A DNA stretch of 64,000 bases, from positions 106,638,434 through 106,702,433 of the forward strand of contig NC_088795.1 of the NCBI RefSeq assembly GCF_011386835.1. Direction: 5' to 3'. Below the pieces are notes generated by a model. It was not told the DNA's origin and did not search any database. It saw only the letters and a program-made list of their open reading frames with translations. This DNA is from Chrysemys picta bellii (Eukaryota; Chordata; Testudines; Emydidae). Each line of letters opens with the position of its first letter. Position 1 is the first letter of the stretch. Shown here in pieces: positions 44,776-55,722 of this stretch. The translations under genes and the position numbers were made by a program.

Positions 44776-47651
44776 CAAGTGACTTATTTAAGGGGCGAAA
44801 AGACAGAAAACATCATCAAAACTACCTATTTTTCATTGACTTTGGACTGAAAAAGAGAGGAAACACATTTGCTCACACTTCCCAAAAAAATGCAGACTCA
44901 GGCAGAGACTAAGGATGGAAAACTTCAGCCTGAATAGTTGTAACTGAAACGTTTTAATCAGCTGAAGACCGATGAGAGATATATAATAAAAATGTTAGGC
45001 AACCCTGATCTTAGATATCAATGACAGTTTCATAGTTGGACAGAATTGTGGGGAAAGTAGAATACATTCAGATAATATAGTTTCCCTACACTTTTATTAG
45101 TACATATATGTATTTGGCTTAATGGAAGCAACTTGAACTCGCTAAAGCATGCAATGTTCAGACCTGACTGGTGGCACGGTGATTGGTTCTATCCCAAAAG
45201 ATGATCATGAGCCAATCTGCATACAAAATCACACTTTATGCTTTATCTCTTTGAGATCATGGTGGCTTTATTTTACAATTTGAAGTCAGCAGTTCTTTGT
45301 GTGCTATTAATGCATCTTTGTTTCCTATTTGCCAATTTCCACAACTGTTAAGTAGCAAGCCAGTATTGAACTTTTTTTCCTGATACAAACTATTCAAATC
45401 TTTTTTTTTTTTTTTAGTAACTACACAATAGTCTTCAGTTTGTCACTTCAATTTGCAACTTTCCTATGTCAAACATCATACAACATTTTGCAAAATGTCC
45501 ATTATGCCCTTTCACTTGTGTAATCTTTATTCATTTCCCAGTTGTTTTACAAGCAAATTTCATCAGTCTGTTTTCATAAGCAAAACAAAATCAGTTGAGT
45601 CATACCTATTCTCCAACAGTCCGGACAAGCAGGATAAAATGGTGGTGGTTGTTTTTAATCTTTGTGCACCAAATTTTGAAACATTCATGCACATGAGTGA
45701 GCAACTACTCTCTCAAGTGGTCCCATTAACTTTAGTGGCACTATTCATGTGAACTGCTCACCAATGTGAAGGAGGTCAAATTCTAGTCCAGTCTAAATGT
45801 AAGTATTTATTAATTTTCTCATTCATTTTGTGTCAGATTCTAATACCGTTCTATTAATCCTGGTGAGGCTACTGGTGGATTAAATTACTATTCAGTGTGA
45901 GTTATCAGAATCTGGCCTTTATGAAATGATCCAAGAACATCTGTCACCTTCTTAAATAGAGAGTTGTATGTAGCACTGGGTAGCTAGCTTTCCTTTAATA
46001 ACTACTGAGTTGTCTGGGTGGATTGTTAAAATTTGGACTTCACATTGTCAATTTCTAATAGATAAATTAAATTGTACAGTTTAATTAGCATTACCTGTTC
46101 CAGCACATACCCTGAGTGTTTCCTTGGTTTTCTAACATACAGAAATGCAAGCACTTTTCAGTGGATACTTGTCACCTTGTAGCAATTAATCATTTGATTT
46201 CTTACTTTGTGGTTACATGTTGTATTAAAATATCATGTGGTAGTATATCTTCCTTGTTAACATGCTTTTCTGCAATGAGCTGAAACTTGTCAGTACAACT
46301 CTACTATTCTGTTATCTCTAAATGCCTGTGAGTCTCTATAGGGTTGTATTGAAGGCAACTTAATTCTTTTGATAAACTACATACAGCATTTATCCCCTTT
46401 CTGTAGCATCTTAACACATGTATTCATTAAACTTTCTGTAGCAGGATGTCCCCTAGTTAAATATTTCTATGCAAAGTCAATACACTGTCAAGTCAAGGTC
46501 TCCTCTTACATGTATTTAACATGTTTATTTAAATTCCTTAATCTCCTAAATTGTAATTTAATATGATCAATTTTTATTTAAGATTTAAATAATCTATGAA
46601 CAGATCAGACAAACTAACACATCTTGTTTTTATAAAATTCTTGGTCTCTTACTTTTGCAAGGCACTCAGCACTGAGAGTCACCTTGCTACCTACCCCCTG
46701 TCTGAGTGAGAGACAGACTGACTTGTTGGTGCTAAACTGGGTGTAGGATCCCTGTCAGTCTAGTCTGCTAGCCACCCAGACAATCTTCTCAGAAGCTCTG
46801 TAAGCTTTTCCTTTGCTTTGCATATTAACTTTAGGTGCCCCCTTGAAGAGCATTGTCCTCTAGTAGCCAAACTCTGTCACTGGACATTCACCGAAATAAC
46901 CAATCTGGCTGTCTCCAAAGAGACAGGGTACATTCCAGTGGGTTTGGTTCTGATGAAACATTAAATTAATCTCAGTGATATTAAATAATAAAACCAATAA
47001 AATGTTTATTAATAAAAACAGATTTAAGTGGTACTGAGTAAGGATAGTGGAAACAGAATTGGTAACAAATAAAACAAAAGTAAAACACATTTCTAAGAGA
47101 CTAAACTATCCTCCTTTATCTCAAACAGTTTCTTGCCCTGAGTGCTTTTGCAGAGCTTGCTGATTTTTCATTCAAGTCAGATCCAGATTTTCCATCGATA
47201 TCCCCCTTCCACCTACAGGTGTTCCTCAGTGAAATGTATAACAAACTGTCTTTTTTGCTTCTCCTTATAGTTCCCCAAAACTCGTTGTTTGACCCCACAG
47301 ACAAGACAACCTCCTGTAATTTTAGCCTCTGATGTTTGTTGGCTCTGATTTCACATCCCCCTCTCAGCTTGGCTTTTCCTTTTGACTTAGATGCAAATGC
47401 AGCTCCCATTGTGTTTAGGCTTTTGCAATGCTTGATGTACATCAGAGGCCTTGGCAGATAGATAAATCAATATTCCTTTGTCTAGGATAAACTTGTTTTT
47501 CAACCCTGCCTGGTGTATGGTTTAAACATATTTTTAGTACATACATGATCAATCAGTCCATTAGCCCTCACAGAGAATGCGCCAATCACACGTCATTTGT
47601 GATGTTTTAGCCAGTCCTTCAGCCACCGGCTGGCCAGGCTGTCAGTGGCAC
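44776..47651. other. long AT-rich intergenic stretch with one MITE
   Basis: Apart from a palindromic MITE at 45831-45919 (GTCAGATTCTAATAC ... TATCAGAATCTGGCC) I see only short ORFs. The longest (108 codons, 47116-47442, minus) has no recognisable domain. T-runs occur near 45400. Confidence 0.4.
45831..45919. repeat. palindromic MITE copy
   Basis: The terminal CAGATTCTAATA and TATCAGAATCTGG are inverted. Compact 89-bp member of the 14449 family. Confidence 0.6.
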
Positions 47652-47756
47652 CGGACACCCGATCGGCCTAGTGCACCACAGCCCAGAATCCCTGAGTGAT
47701 CTGCCAGCCTCAGCCTCCCAAGGAGCTGAGATTACAGGCATGAGCCACCGTGCCTG
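47652..47756 (-). pseudogene. 7SL (SRP) RNA-derived fragment
   Basis: Read on the minus strand from 47756, the sequence follows the 5' domain of vertebrate 7SL RNA: a GGTGGC...GCCTGTAAT start, GGGAGGCTGAGGCTGG, GGGATTCTGGGCTGT, GTGCACTAGGCCGATCGGG and TGTCCG. Similarity stops near 47652, where true 7SL would continue into the rest of the Alu domain. The piece is therefore a truncated retropseudogene or the head of an unrecognised 7SL-derived repeat. It resembles primate Alu because Alu shares this ancestry, but GATCGGGTGTCCG is a 7SL feature that Alu consensus lacks. Confidence 0.75.
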
Positions 47757-48044
47757 ATTAGTACACACATACAACTAACTCCTTAATTATCACTCAGACA
47801 TATATCATTCAATGCTTATGATGACCAGTATAATATAAGCTTTCATTTAATACCTCACACAACCGTCTTTACAGACAAATACCATGGCAGAGACATATTA
47901 GGTGTACTGAATTTGACAGGCCTGATAGGAATTGCTGTTACAGAACAGTGAACCCTTTGCAAGTTGGCACTGAGGGTCTCTTATGGTCACCCTATGTAAA
48001 AATGGCATCATGAGGTATCATTTTATTGTCTGAGAGACAGTTTC

Positions 48045-48169
48045 TGATACCTTTACTCACGTGGAGTATTGTCCTATTACTTGAAAAGCGCCATTCATTT
48101 CAATAGGATTTACTCCTGGAGTCAGATGCACCTCCCTCAAATTGTAAGAGTATCAGAGTCTGGTCTTCA
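48045..48169. repeat. palindromic MITE copy, diverged
   Basis: TTTCTGATACC... and ...GAGTATCAGAGTCTGG are inverted end motifs of the 14449 family. CAATAGGATTTACTCC lies inside. Confidence 0.45.
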
Positions 48170-48569
48170 ATGACTTTTTTGCACTAAATGTTTCCAGTCT
48201 ACAAAAAACTTGTTTTACTGCCCTGAAAACTCAAGCTGGTCTCTGGGTCAAGTTGTGTTCTTTCCACATGCACCACCACCATTAATAAAAATTCTGAAGG
48301 CTAAATGAGATCTGCAAGTACACCTATATACAGACATTGATTGCAAATGAAGAACTCAGTGATTGCTGTGCAACTATATTTCTTTAAATAGTCTTAATTC
48401 ACCCTGCCTTGTACGGACATTTGTATATCTGTGCAAAATGGAGCCAGAGAATTTGGGGGAAGGGGAGGAGGTATGCTCTGTCTCCTTAAAACAACATGCC
48501 TCCAGGTGCTGCTCATGGGTGAGTGGACACTGTACCTCCCCTTACAGTGGGTTATCCTGGATGGAAATT

Positions 48570-48756
48570 TGGTGCAGTGGAAACCTATTGGTCTGGAAAT
48601 AACCAGGACACCTGTATTCCATACTCATCTTTGGCACTTGCCTACTTTGTGACTCTTGACAAGACACTGAGCACTGGGTACAGTATCTTTATGTGAAAAA
48701 TGTCACCTTCCTTTATAAAGTGCTTTGAGCTCTACAGAGAAAAAGTGCTATTTAAG
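48570..48756 (+). mobile_element. MIR/CORE-like SINE, diverged
   Basis: The order is tRNA-like head (GTGCAGTGGAAACC region), core words TGTGACTCTTGACAAGACACTGAG and 3' words TTTATAAAGTGCTTTGAGCTC and AAGTGCTATTTAAG. This matches CORE-SINE organisation on the plus strand. Confidence 0.6.
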
Positions 48757-50634
48757 CTACATAAAATTAAATTGCACAATCCATCTATAAGATTAATACA
48801 ACACTGTTTTTCTACTTAGTATCTATCTGGTTCTTGTATTGTATTACTCTTTGCATCCATAACATTTTTGATTCTTGTTTAATAGCAATACCTATACTAA
48901 TGATTGATTCCCACAGCATCTTTCTGTGTTTTTATGAGGAGTGGTTCATAATGGAGAGAAATAATTCTATTAAATACATGGCAAATGTAGATAAAATAAA
49001 AGGATTACAAACACATGTAGTGACACTATGAAGCTCATATACAAAAATGTAATTCTCTGAATACAGATTGTTTACTTGACATAAATTTTATATTTTGTAG
49101 TAGAGCGATCAATTGCCTATTCTGAGGCCAATATATGCTCTACAAGCTTTGTTTACTTTATTATAACATTCTGTAACAGTGCATTTGAAAGAAATACTAT
49201 ACATGGTTTGAGTCAGAAAGCAAAGAAGACTGTATGTTGCAAGGGTGATGTTAAAAGAATGTGAAAATGGATATAATCTGAAGTGTTCTACAGTACATTT
49301 TGCAAAGCAGACAAGAATTGCACAGTTTAATTCTTTTAGTACAAGGTGTTTGTAATGCACACACTCAGTATCTTATTTCTATCTTCTGGGCCATTCCAAC
49401 AGTACAGTTTATTAAGTATTGTTAAATTTCATTTTATCACCTGGTAATGTACTTAAATAGATTTAAAGATACATTTTTGTTGCTTAAGTGCAATGTTTTT
49501 TTCCAGTAAATGACATTGAAGTAAGCTAACCTGTAACATTGACATGTGTGTATGATATATCTGTCATAAAGGTTTGCTATCAACTTAATTCTTTAATCAC
49601 ATAGTTAGTCTTAGCCACAACATTAGCCACAAGCCTCAAATGTTCAATTTAAAATATTAGGAAAATAAAATTATAATGTGCAACAGACTGCATTAGCAAG
49701 CGTTCACTCTTATCAAGATAAGAACGATACCAGTAAATTCCAGGTAAAGAAAATGAGGAGCCATAATTCAGGAAAAAGGCAAATGCTAAGTCATTCATAC
49801 TAAAAAGTGAGATGCATTTTGCATAGTTCCTCAATAATCCTTTCTTCTTATGGATTGTTATTTGGATGAGCAGCTTTATAGGTTAACTGCAAAACTGTAA
49901 TGAAAACTGAGTTAGTCTCAGAAATCCATGATGGATTCCTCAACTACCTAAGCAGTGAAGACTGTTTAGCACTAGTTTAATATTTCCCTTTTCCCTCCTC
50001 TATTTAAATATGCATCTACTGATTGATATATTCTTCAGCATACTGTCAGAAAGATCTATCGTTCAATTATATTACACCTAGCAATAGTTCCAGAGCTTGA
50101 TCCAAAAGTCACAGAACCCAATGGAAATCTTTCCACTGATTTCAGTGGGTTTTGAATCAGGCCTTGAATGTAGAGCATGGTATCATGTTACACAGGCAAA
50201 CAACTGCAGTTGAAAGGTCTTTTAAAAATTGTAGCACATGTGCCAGCACTTAAATCAAAAATAACATGTATAGAAAGATCGAAATCTGGGGACCCAAGTA
50301 CTGAGCTCAAGTAATTGGAGGGATGCTACTTGTCTCCCTAGGGTGAAAGGAATACTCCCCACAGAACTGTGAAACTTGTGGATTCATGCACATTTTCTGT
50401 TATGCTGGGAAAGAGTTAAGCATGTAGTTGATTCCTGTTGTCTGGATGCCTCATACAAGCAAAATTATATCAAACATCATTATTATAGGTAGAGTATTTT
50501 CTGTCTGAATTTGTCTAGCTTCAGCTTCGAGATATTGGACCATGTTCTCTGCTAGCTTGAAGAGCCATTATTAGATATTTGTTCCCCTTGTAGATACATA
50601 CGGACTTAGACGAAGTCATGAAATTAGAATTCCA
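48757..50634. other. intergenic stretch
   Basis: It holds a short palindromic repeat at 50097-50165. Otherwise no gene, RNA or element is recognised. Confidence 0.4.
50097..50165. repeat. short palindromic dispersed repeat
   Basis: TTGATCCAAAAGTC...CCAATGGAAATC against TTTCAGTGGGTTTTGAATCAGG. Same family as 13608. Confidence 0.5.
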
Positions 50635-51410
50635 CGTTTGGGTTAGGGCTCCCTGGGGAAACATTATAGTTACAAAAGTTGGATACCCTGTGTTAGGGTT
50701 AGGAACAGTTGCTCTCCCTGGGCTAGAGGTAGGGGTATAGTTGGTTCAGCTTCCTGGTAGAGTTAGGCTTACAAAAGGAAGGACTCCCCTGGCTAATTTT
50801 AAGGCTGGAGTCTGTGGCACTTCCCAGGCTATGGTTAGAACTGGGGCTGGTAGTGCTCCCCTGGCTTGGGTGAGGGCTCGGTCTGGAAGCATTCTCTGAC
50901 ATAGGGTGGTATACAAAGGGTTAGGCTTCAATGGCTAAACTTAGGACTGGGGCTGGTAGGGCTAGTGTTAGGGTTGGAGTAGCTTGGACTTCCTATACTA
51001 GTGTTCAGGCTGGGATGCAAGGACTTCATGAATTAGGATTCAGCCTGGGGACAGTACAGCTCCCTGGTTAGAATTGGGATCTGTAGGGTTGTGTGGACTA
51101 CAGTTGGGATTACAAAGGGGAGTGGTCTCTGGGCTAGATCTAGGGCTCAGGGTGATTTGGATCCCTCATCTTGAGTTAAAAAAATGTAGGGTACCTGGGC
51201 TAGGCTTAGGGCTTGGAATGGTATGACTCTCCGGGGTAGGGTTAGATCTTGTGGCAGTAGAATTCTCTGGGCTAGGGTGAGGATTACAGAAGGTAGGGAT
51301 CCACAACTAAGTTTAGGGCTGTAAGACTCTTTGGGCTAGGGCTAGGATTACAAAGGATAAGGCTATCTGGATAAGCTTAGATCTGGGGTCAGTGGAGCTC
51401 TCTGGGCCCT
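50635..51410 (+). repeat. degenerate minisatellite, forward-oriented part
   Basis: About 780 bases are built from loosely repeated units of roughly 40-50 bp containing CTCCCTGGGCTAG, GGTTAGG and ATTACAAAGG words. TTAGGG occurs several times (for example at 50643 and 50693) but never in tandem. Any ORFs are by-products of the repeat. Confidence 0.75.
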
Positions 51411-51760
51411 GACCCCAGCCGGTAAGGCCCACTGGCATGGACCATGACCTCAACCCAGAAATCTCTACCTTTAGTAATCTTAACCTTAGCCCAGGAATCC
51501 CTAGCCTTTGGAACTCTAACTATAACCCAGGGAGCTGTAGTGGTCAGAGTCCAGAACCTACCTTGGGGAACCTTACCATGTGGGACCCTAACCATAGCCC
51601 TGGGAACCTTATTGGTCCTGCTCTAAATCTAGCCTGGGAAGCACATTCTACCTTAACCCTAATAGAGCCCTGCCTTTTTTCACCATAACGCTAGCCCAGA
51701 GATCCCTACCTTTTATAACCCTAGACCAGGGAGCCCAAATGGCTCCATTCCTGACCCTGG
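51411..51760 (-). repeat. degenerate minisatellite, inverted part
   Basis: From about 51410 the same unit continues as its reverse complement: TAACCTTAGCCCAGG, AACTCTAACTATAACCCAGGGAGC, CCTAACCATAGCCC. The switch lies in GGGGTCAGTGGAGCTCTCTGGGCCCTGACCCC, itself a partial palindrome. Confidence 0.75.
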
Positions 51761-52775
51761 CCAGAGAGAAAGGGAGGGGAAAGGGGATGGGAAGGATTGG
51801 AAGCCTGAAAGCTTGTCATTTGGGGGGAAGATTCAGATTGGATGAGGAGGTGGGGGAGTAAGGGGAGTAAGGGCAGGGGAGACAGGCCCCATGAAGAGCC
51901 AGGGGGACAGGGGAGAACTTGAATTGGCTAGAGAAACCAAAGAGCCCAGGGAGGGAGATTGGTACCAGAAGCCAGTTGGGATGAGGAACATGGGAGGTGT
52001 TGGGCAACTGGAGGCCACGGTGGGGTAGTGGGCAGATCAGCTGAGGAGCTGTGAATGGGTAATGGGTGTGCAAGGAAACTGGGACTGGAAGAAGTGGTTG
52101 GAAGACTAGGAAGGAGAGCCCAGGGGTTAAAACTAGGACTGGCTGGACAGCGAGAGTGAGACAGGGACAAAAATCCTGAGGAGCAGAGGTTGGGACTAGC
52201 TAGGTGAGGAGAATGGGACTGGAATAAGGAACCAGTGGTGGGGAAGAGACAGGACTGGTACATGGGCAGGGTGGAAGTAATGAGGCAGAAAGGGTCACTC
52301 TTCCTATTGGGAACCAGGAAGTGGGTGGGCAGAACCCACTGCTAAAGGACCCCCCTCTCCCCAGCCTAAGGGGAGGATCCACAGGGCCTGGAAACAAAAT
52401 AATTCCGGGGGACAACTAATGAGATAACAGGGACGGGAGTGAGGTCAAAGGGTCAAACAAAGGGAACCTGATGGGGATACCGAGCAGAGAATCCCGGACA
52501 GCACCCACTTCTCCTCGAAGGCGCCAAGGGAGCCAGCGGACGCCGCCCAGAGGAACTCTGCCCGGATGCGTGAGCAGATGGAGGATCAGAAATAGGCCCC
52601 ACTTTTGCTGGGGGGACAGAACAGAAGTCTGCACCCACTAGAGCCCATTCCTCTCCAGGGCCTAGAATGAAACCCAGGATTCCCAAGTCTCATTTCATTC
52701 CTCTGCTGCCAGCAAATGTCTGTGAAACCCACTGGCAAAGCATCCCATTCACTTCTAGGTCTGATCCACATAGAA
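51761..52775. other. G/A-rich stretch
   Basis: Purine-rich sequence (GGGGAGGGGAAGG, GAGGAGG words) that yields proline/serine-rich minus-strand ORFs of about 60-110 codons. None shows a recognisable domain or start context, so I treat them as composition artefacts. Confidence 0.45.
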
Positions 52776-53103
52776 CAGGGGTTCTCAAACTTCATTGCAC
52801 CATGACCCTCTTCTGACAACAAAAATTACTACACAAGCCCAGGAGGGGGGACCGAAGCCAAAGCCTGAGCCCTATCACCTAGGCAGCGGGGCCAAAACTG
52901 AAGCTCAAGAGCTGCTGCAGCCCCAGGCAGGGGGCCTGTAATCTGAGCCCCGCCACCGAGGGCTGCAGCCATCGGGCTTCAGCTTCGACCCCATATGGTG
53001 GGGCTAGGGCTTTGGGCTTCACCACTGGACCCCATCAAGCCTAACGGCAGCCCTGACAACACGACCCACTTTGGGGTCCCAACCCGCAGTGTGAGAACTG
53101 CTG
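52776..53103. mobile_element. hAT-type MITE
   Basis: The ends CAGGGGTTCTCAAAC and GTGTGAGAACTGCTG are inverted. They are flanked by ACATAGAA (52768-52775) and ACATAGAG (53104-53111), an 8-bp duplication with one mismatch. Non-coding and GC-rich inside. Confidence 0.9.
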
Positions 53104-53111
53104 ACATAGAG

Positions 53112-54266
53112 TATGTCATAGTATTACAGCTATCAGTCAGCCCACTAGCTCATGTTAGCAGAGAGCTATAAATCTAGAAATATTGTCTCCTTGTCAACTG
53201 AGCCAGATGTACGAATGTAGATTTCAAATATGAAGTAGGCAATTTTGATTTTACACAGTAACAGCTTGAGTCATATTGTGGAAAATATACTCCATACCTT
53301 CTTCACTAATCAGCAGTGCCACGGCATGAATACCTGCAATATTTTGGCTCTGTTGTGCTCTCTGACAGAACTGCCTCAATTACTAGCTCCTATTGCTACT
53401 GCTTCTCTTCATGCCGCTGCTCACAACCATTCATATTGTCTGCTACTATTGTGAGCAGAGTCTCGTTAATGATGATGTGCTCATTGCAACTTGAAACATA
53501 TTTGACTTCTGTGCCATCAGAACTAAATATAGGGACTAAAGCCCTCCCAGGTCTAAATGTTCAACGTTTCTGTTTCTTACTTGCCTAGATTTCAGTTAAT
53601 GGGGAAGGTGAATACATTTTAGGTGGGGGAGGAGGAGGAGAAGAACATGCAGTCCCAAATCATCAAATGTACCAGAGTTCTGTTCAGCACAGATGAGGAG
53701 GGGATGGAGGGACATTTCCTTTCATCTCAATTCATAGCCCCTTTTCATCTTAATACTTTTAAAAATACCCTTTAAAATATTTATGGAAATTGAGCTTGTT
53801 AAACTAAAGGCTTTTATTATGTCTCCACCTCCCTTTTATGTTAATTTGTATCAAGTTGTACTTGGATGCTGTTAGGTTATAACATCTGCAAATGTTCAGC
53901 CAATCAGAATGCATGGCCAAATAAGCATTTTATCAGCATTCCATTATTCCTTTAAGAATGGAACAGCTATGAAAATGCTATTTATTTTTAAATACAAACA
54001 TCTAGAGAGAAGAAGAATGAGGTTGAGTTAAAATGGGTTAGTTTGAAAAACAGTGGTGGTGGTGTAATACACTGTGCTCATTATATTTTTAACAATGTTG
54101 TTCTATCTTTTTTAACCACTCATAAGATGGTAAACTCTGTACATAATTTGCAAGAGTGAAACTGCAGAATGGAGCTGAGTGAATGCTACTACCAGATAGT
54201 ATTCATGACCAATGAAATCTTGTTGACTGAGTTCACTCTTATTATTTTCCTTAGATATCCTAATTA
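53112..54266. other. intergenic stretch
   Basis: No gene or repeat recognised apart from short ORFs at 53245-53588. Confidence 0.4.
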
Positions 54267-54610
54267 CTATCTGTGATGTTCTGTACCTTGGGGGAACACC
54301 CAGCACCCCCATGTTCATCCTTATAATATGATTGCGTGGTATCTAATGTAAAGTCTGTCATGTTGGGTGTCTTCAGAAGGCTCATGATGTACTGAGCATT
54401 TTTGTTATAATAATATTATAGTAATTGTTGTTATAATAATTTTATAGGTTGTAATTTCATGTATATAGTTATGAGGCTGAAAATTTGTCCTCATGGCTTA
54501 AAGCAAGCCCAGGCAAAAACTCTCCAGAAGCATAGGGGCAGTTCACACCTCATCAGGGCATGTATAGGACAAATCCAGCCCATCCTCACAGGAACAAAAG
54601 CCACTGGCCT

Positions 54611-54787
54611 AGAATATTAGGGTTGGAGGGGACCTCAGGAGTTCATCTAGTCCAATCCCCTGTTCCAAGCAGGACCAATCCCCAGACAGATTTTTGTCCC
54701 AGATCCCTAAATGACCCCCTTAAGGATTGAACTCACAACCCTGGGTTTAGCAGGCCAATATTCAAACCATTGAGCTATCCCTCCCCC
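54611..54787 (-). mobile_element. turtle SINE inside the solo LTR
   Basis: Minus-strand full SINE with the tRNA head at the right (GATAGCTCAATGG form) and the CR1-like CCCTAATATTCT tail at the left. Its presence dates the LTR as older than this SINE insertion. Confidence 0.9.
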
Positions 54788-54796
54788 AAATCATCC

Positions 54797-54925
54797 AAAG
54801 CATAGGATGGGAAACAGTGTCAGAGAGACTGAGTGACTTGCCCATTGTCACAAAGGTAGTTTGTGGAGGGAATTAAATCCAGGTCTCCCAAGACCTAGGT
54901 TAGCACCTTAACCACTGGGCCATTG
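54797..54925 (-). mobile_element. MIR-like SINE piece inside the solo LTR
   Basis: GACTGAGTGACTTGCCCATTGTCAC, TAAATCCAGGTCTCCC and GTTAGCACCTTAACCACTGGGCC give MIR core and tRNA-like ends. It either inserted into the LTR or is an original part of this LTR family. Confidence 0.5.
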
Positions 54926-55722
54926 TTGTTGATTGTTGTTGCCTAGCCAACAACAAAGGATCTGTTGGACTCTCCAGTGAGTCACCTCCCTTCCTTTCGT
55001 CAGTTTGGGACTATGATGAGATAATGCTCACCTGACTCTGAAGGGGTTGGGGGCAAAGCCAAGAGGGAAGAAAGAACATGATAAAAGGAAGAAATGTTTG
55101 CCATGCTCTTCCTCTCTTTTGCACTTCCATCTACAGACATCACCACCAAGAGACTGAAGCACTGATCAAAGGGGAAGGGCTGAAGGACTACCAGCCAGCC
55201 TGTGGTGAGAAGCATCTAAGTTTGTAAGGGCATTGAAAGTATTACAGTCAGCTTAGAATGTGTTTTGCTTTTATTTCATTTGACCAAATCCAACTTCTTG
55301 TGCTTTGACTTATAATCACTTAAAATCTATCGTTCATGGTTAATAAATGTGTTTGTTCATTCTACCTGAAGCAGTGCATTTGGTTTGAAGTGTCAGAGAC
55401 TCCCCTTGGAATAACAAGCCTGGTACATATCAATTTCTTTGTTAAATTGATGAACTCATATAAGCTTGCAACGTCCAGCGGGCATAACTGGCTGCTGCAA
55501 GACGGAGGTTCCTAGGGCTGTGTCTGGGACCAGAGATACTGGCTAGTGTCATTTGGTTGCACAATCCAAGGAGCATCTTATATGCCAGAGGCTGTGCGTG
55601 AACAGCCCAGGAGTGGGGGTTCTCACAGCAGAGCAGGGTAAGGCTGGCTCCCAGAGTTGAGGATTGGAGTGACCTAGCAGATCACAGTTCTGGATAACAC
55701 CAGAGGGGAATGTCACACTATC

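Larger units (their letters stand above)
54272..55717 (+). mobile_element. long solo LTR (1446 bp) with exact TSD
   Basis: It begins TGTGATGTTCTGTACC and ends GGGAATGTCACA. CTATC flanks it exactly at 54267-54271 and 55718-55722. AATAAA near 55345 in TTAATAAATGTG fits the poly(A) signal. About 300 bases are later SINE material. No internal viral sequence remains. Confidence 0.9.

Noticed and set aside
47690..47760. Primate Alu contamination
   Set aside because: The GATCGGGTGTCCG part belongs to 7SL RNA and is not in Alu consensus, and flanks are ordinary AT-rich window sequence; contamination is still worth excluding with long reads.
50640..51000. Interstitial telomere array
   Set aside because: TTAGGG words are scattered in a longer unit and never occur in tandem.
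51816..52415. Proline/serine-rich minus-strand ORFs as genes
   Set aside because: They are overlapping frames in purine-rich sequence with no domain, start context or conserved pattern.
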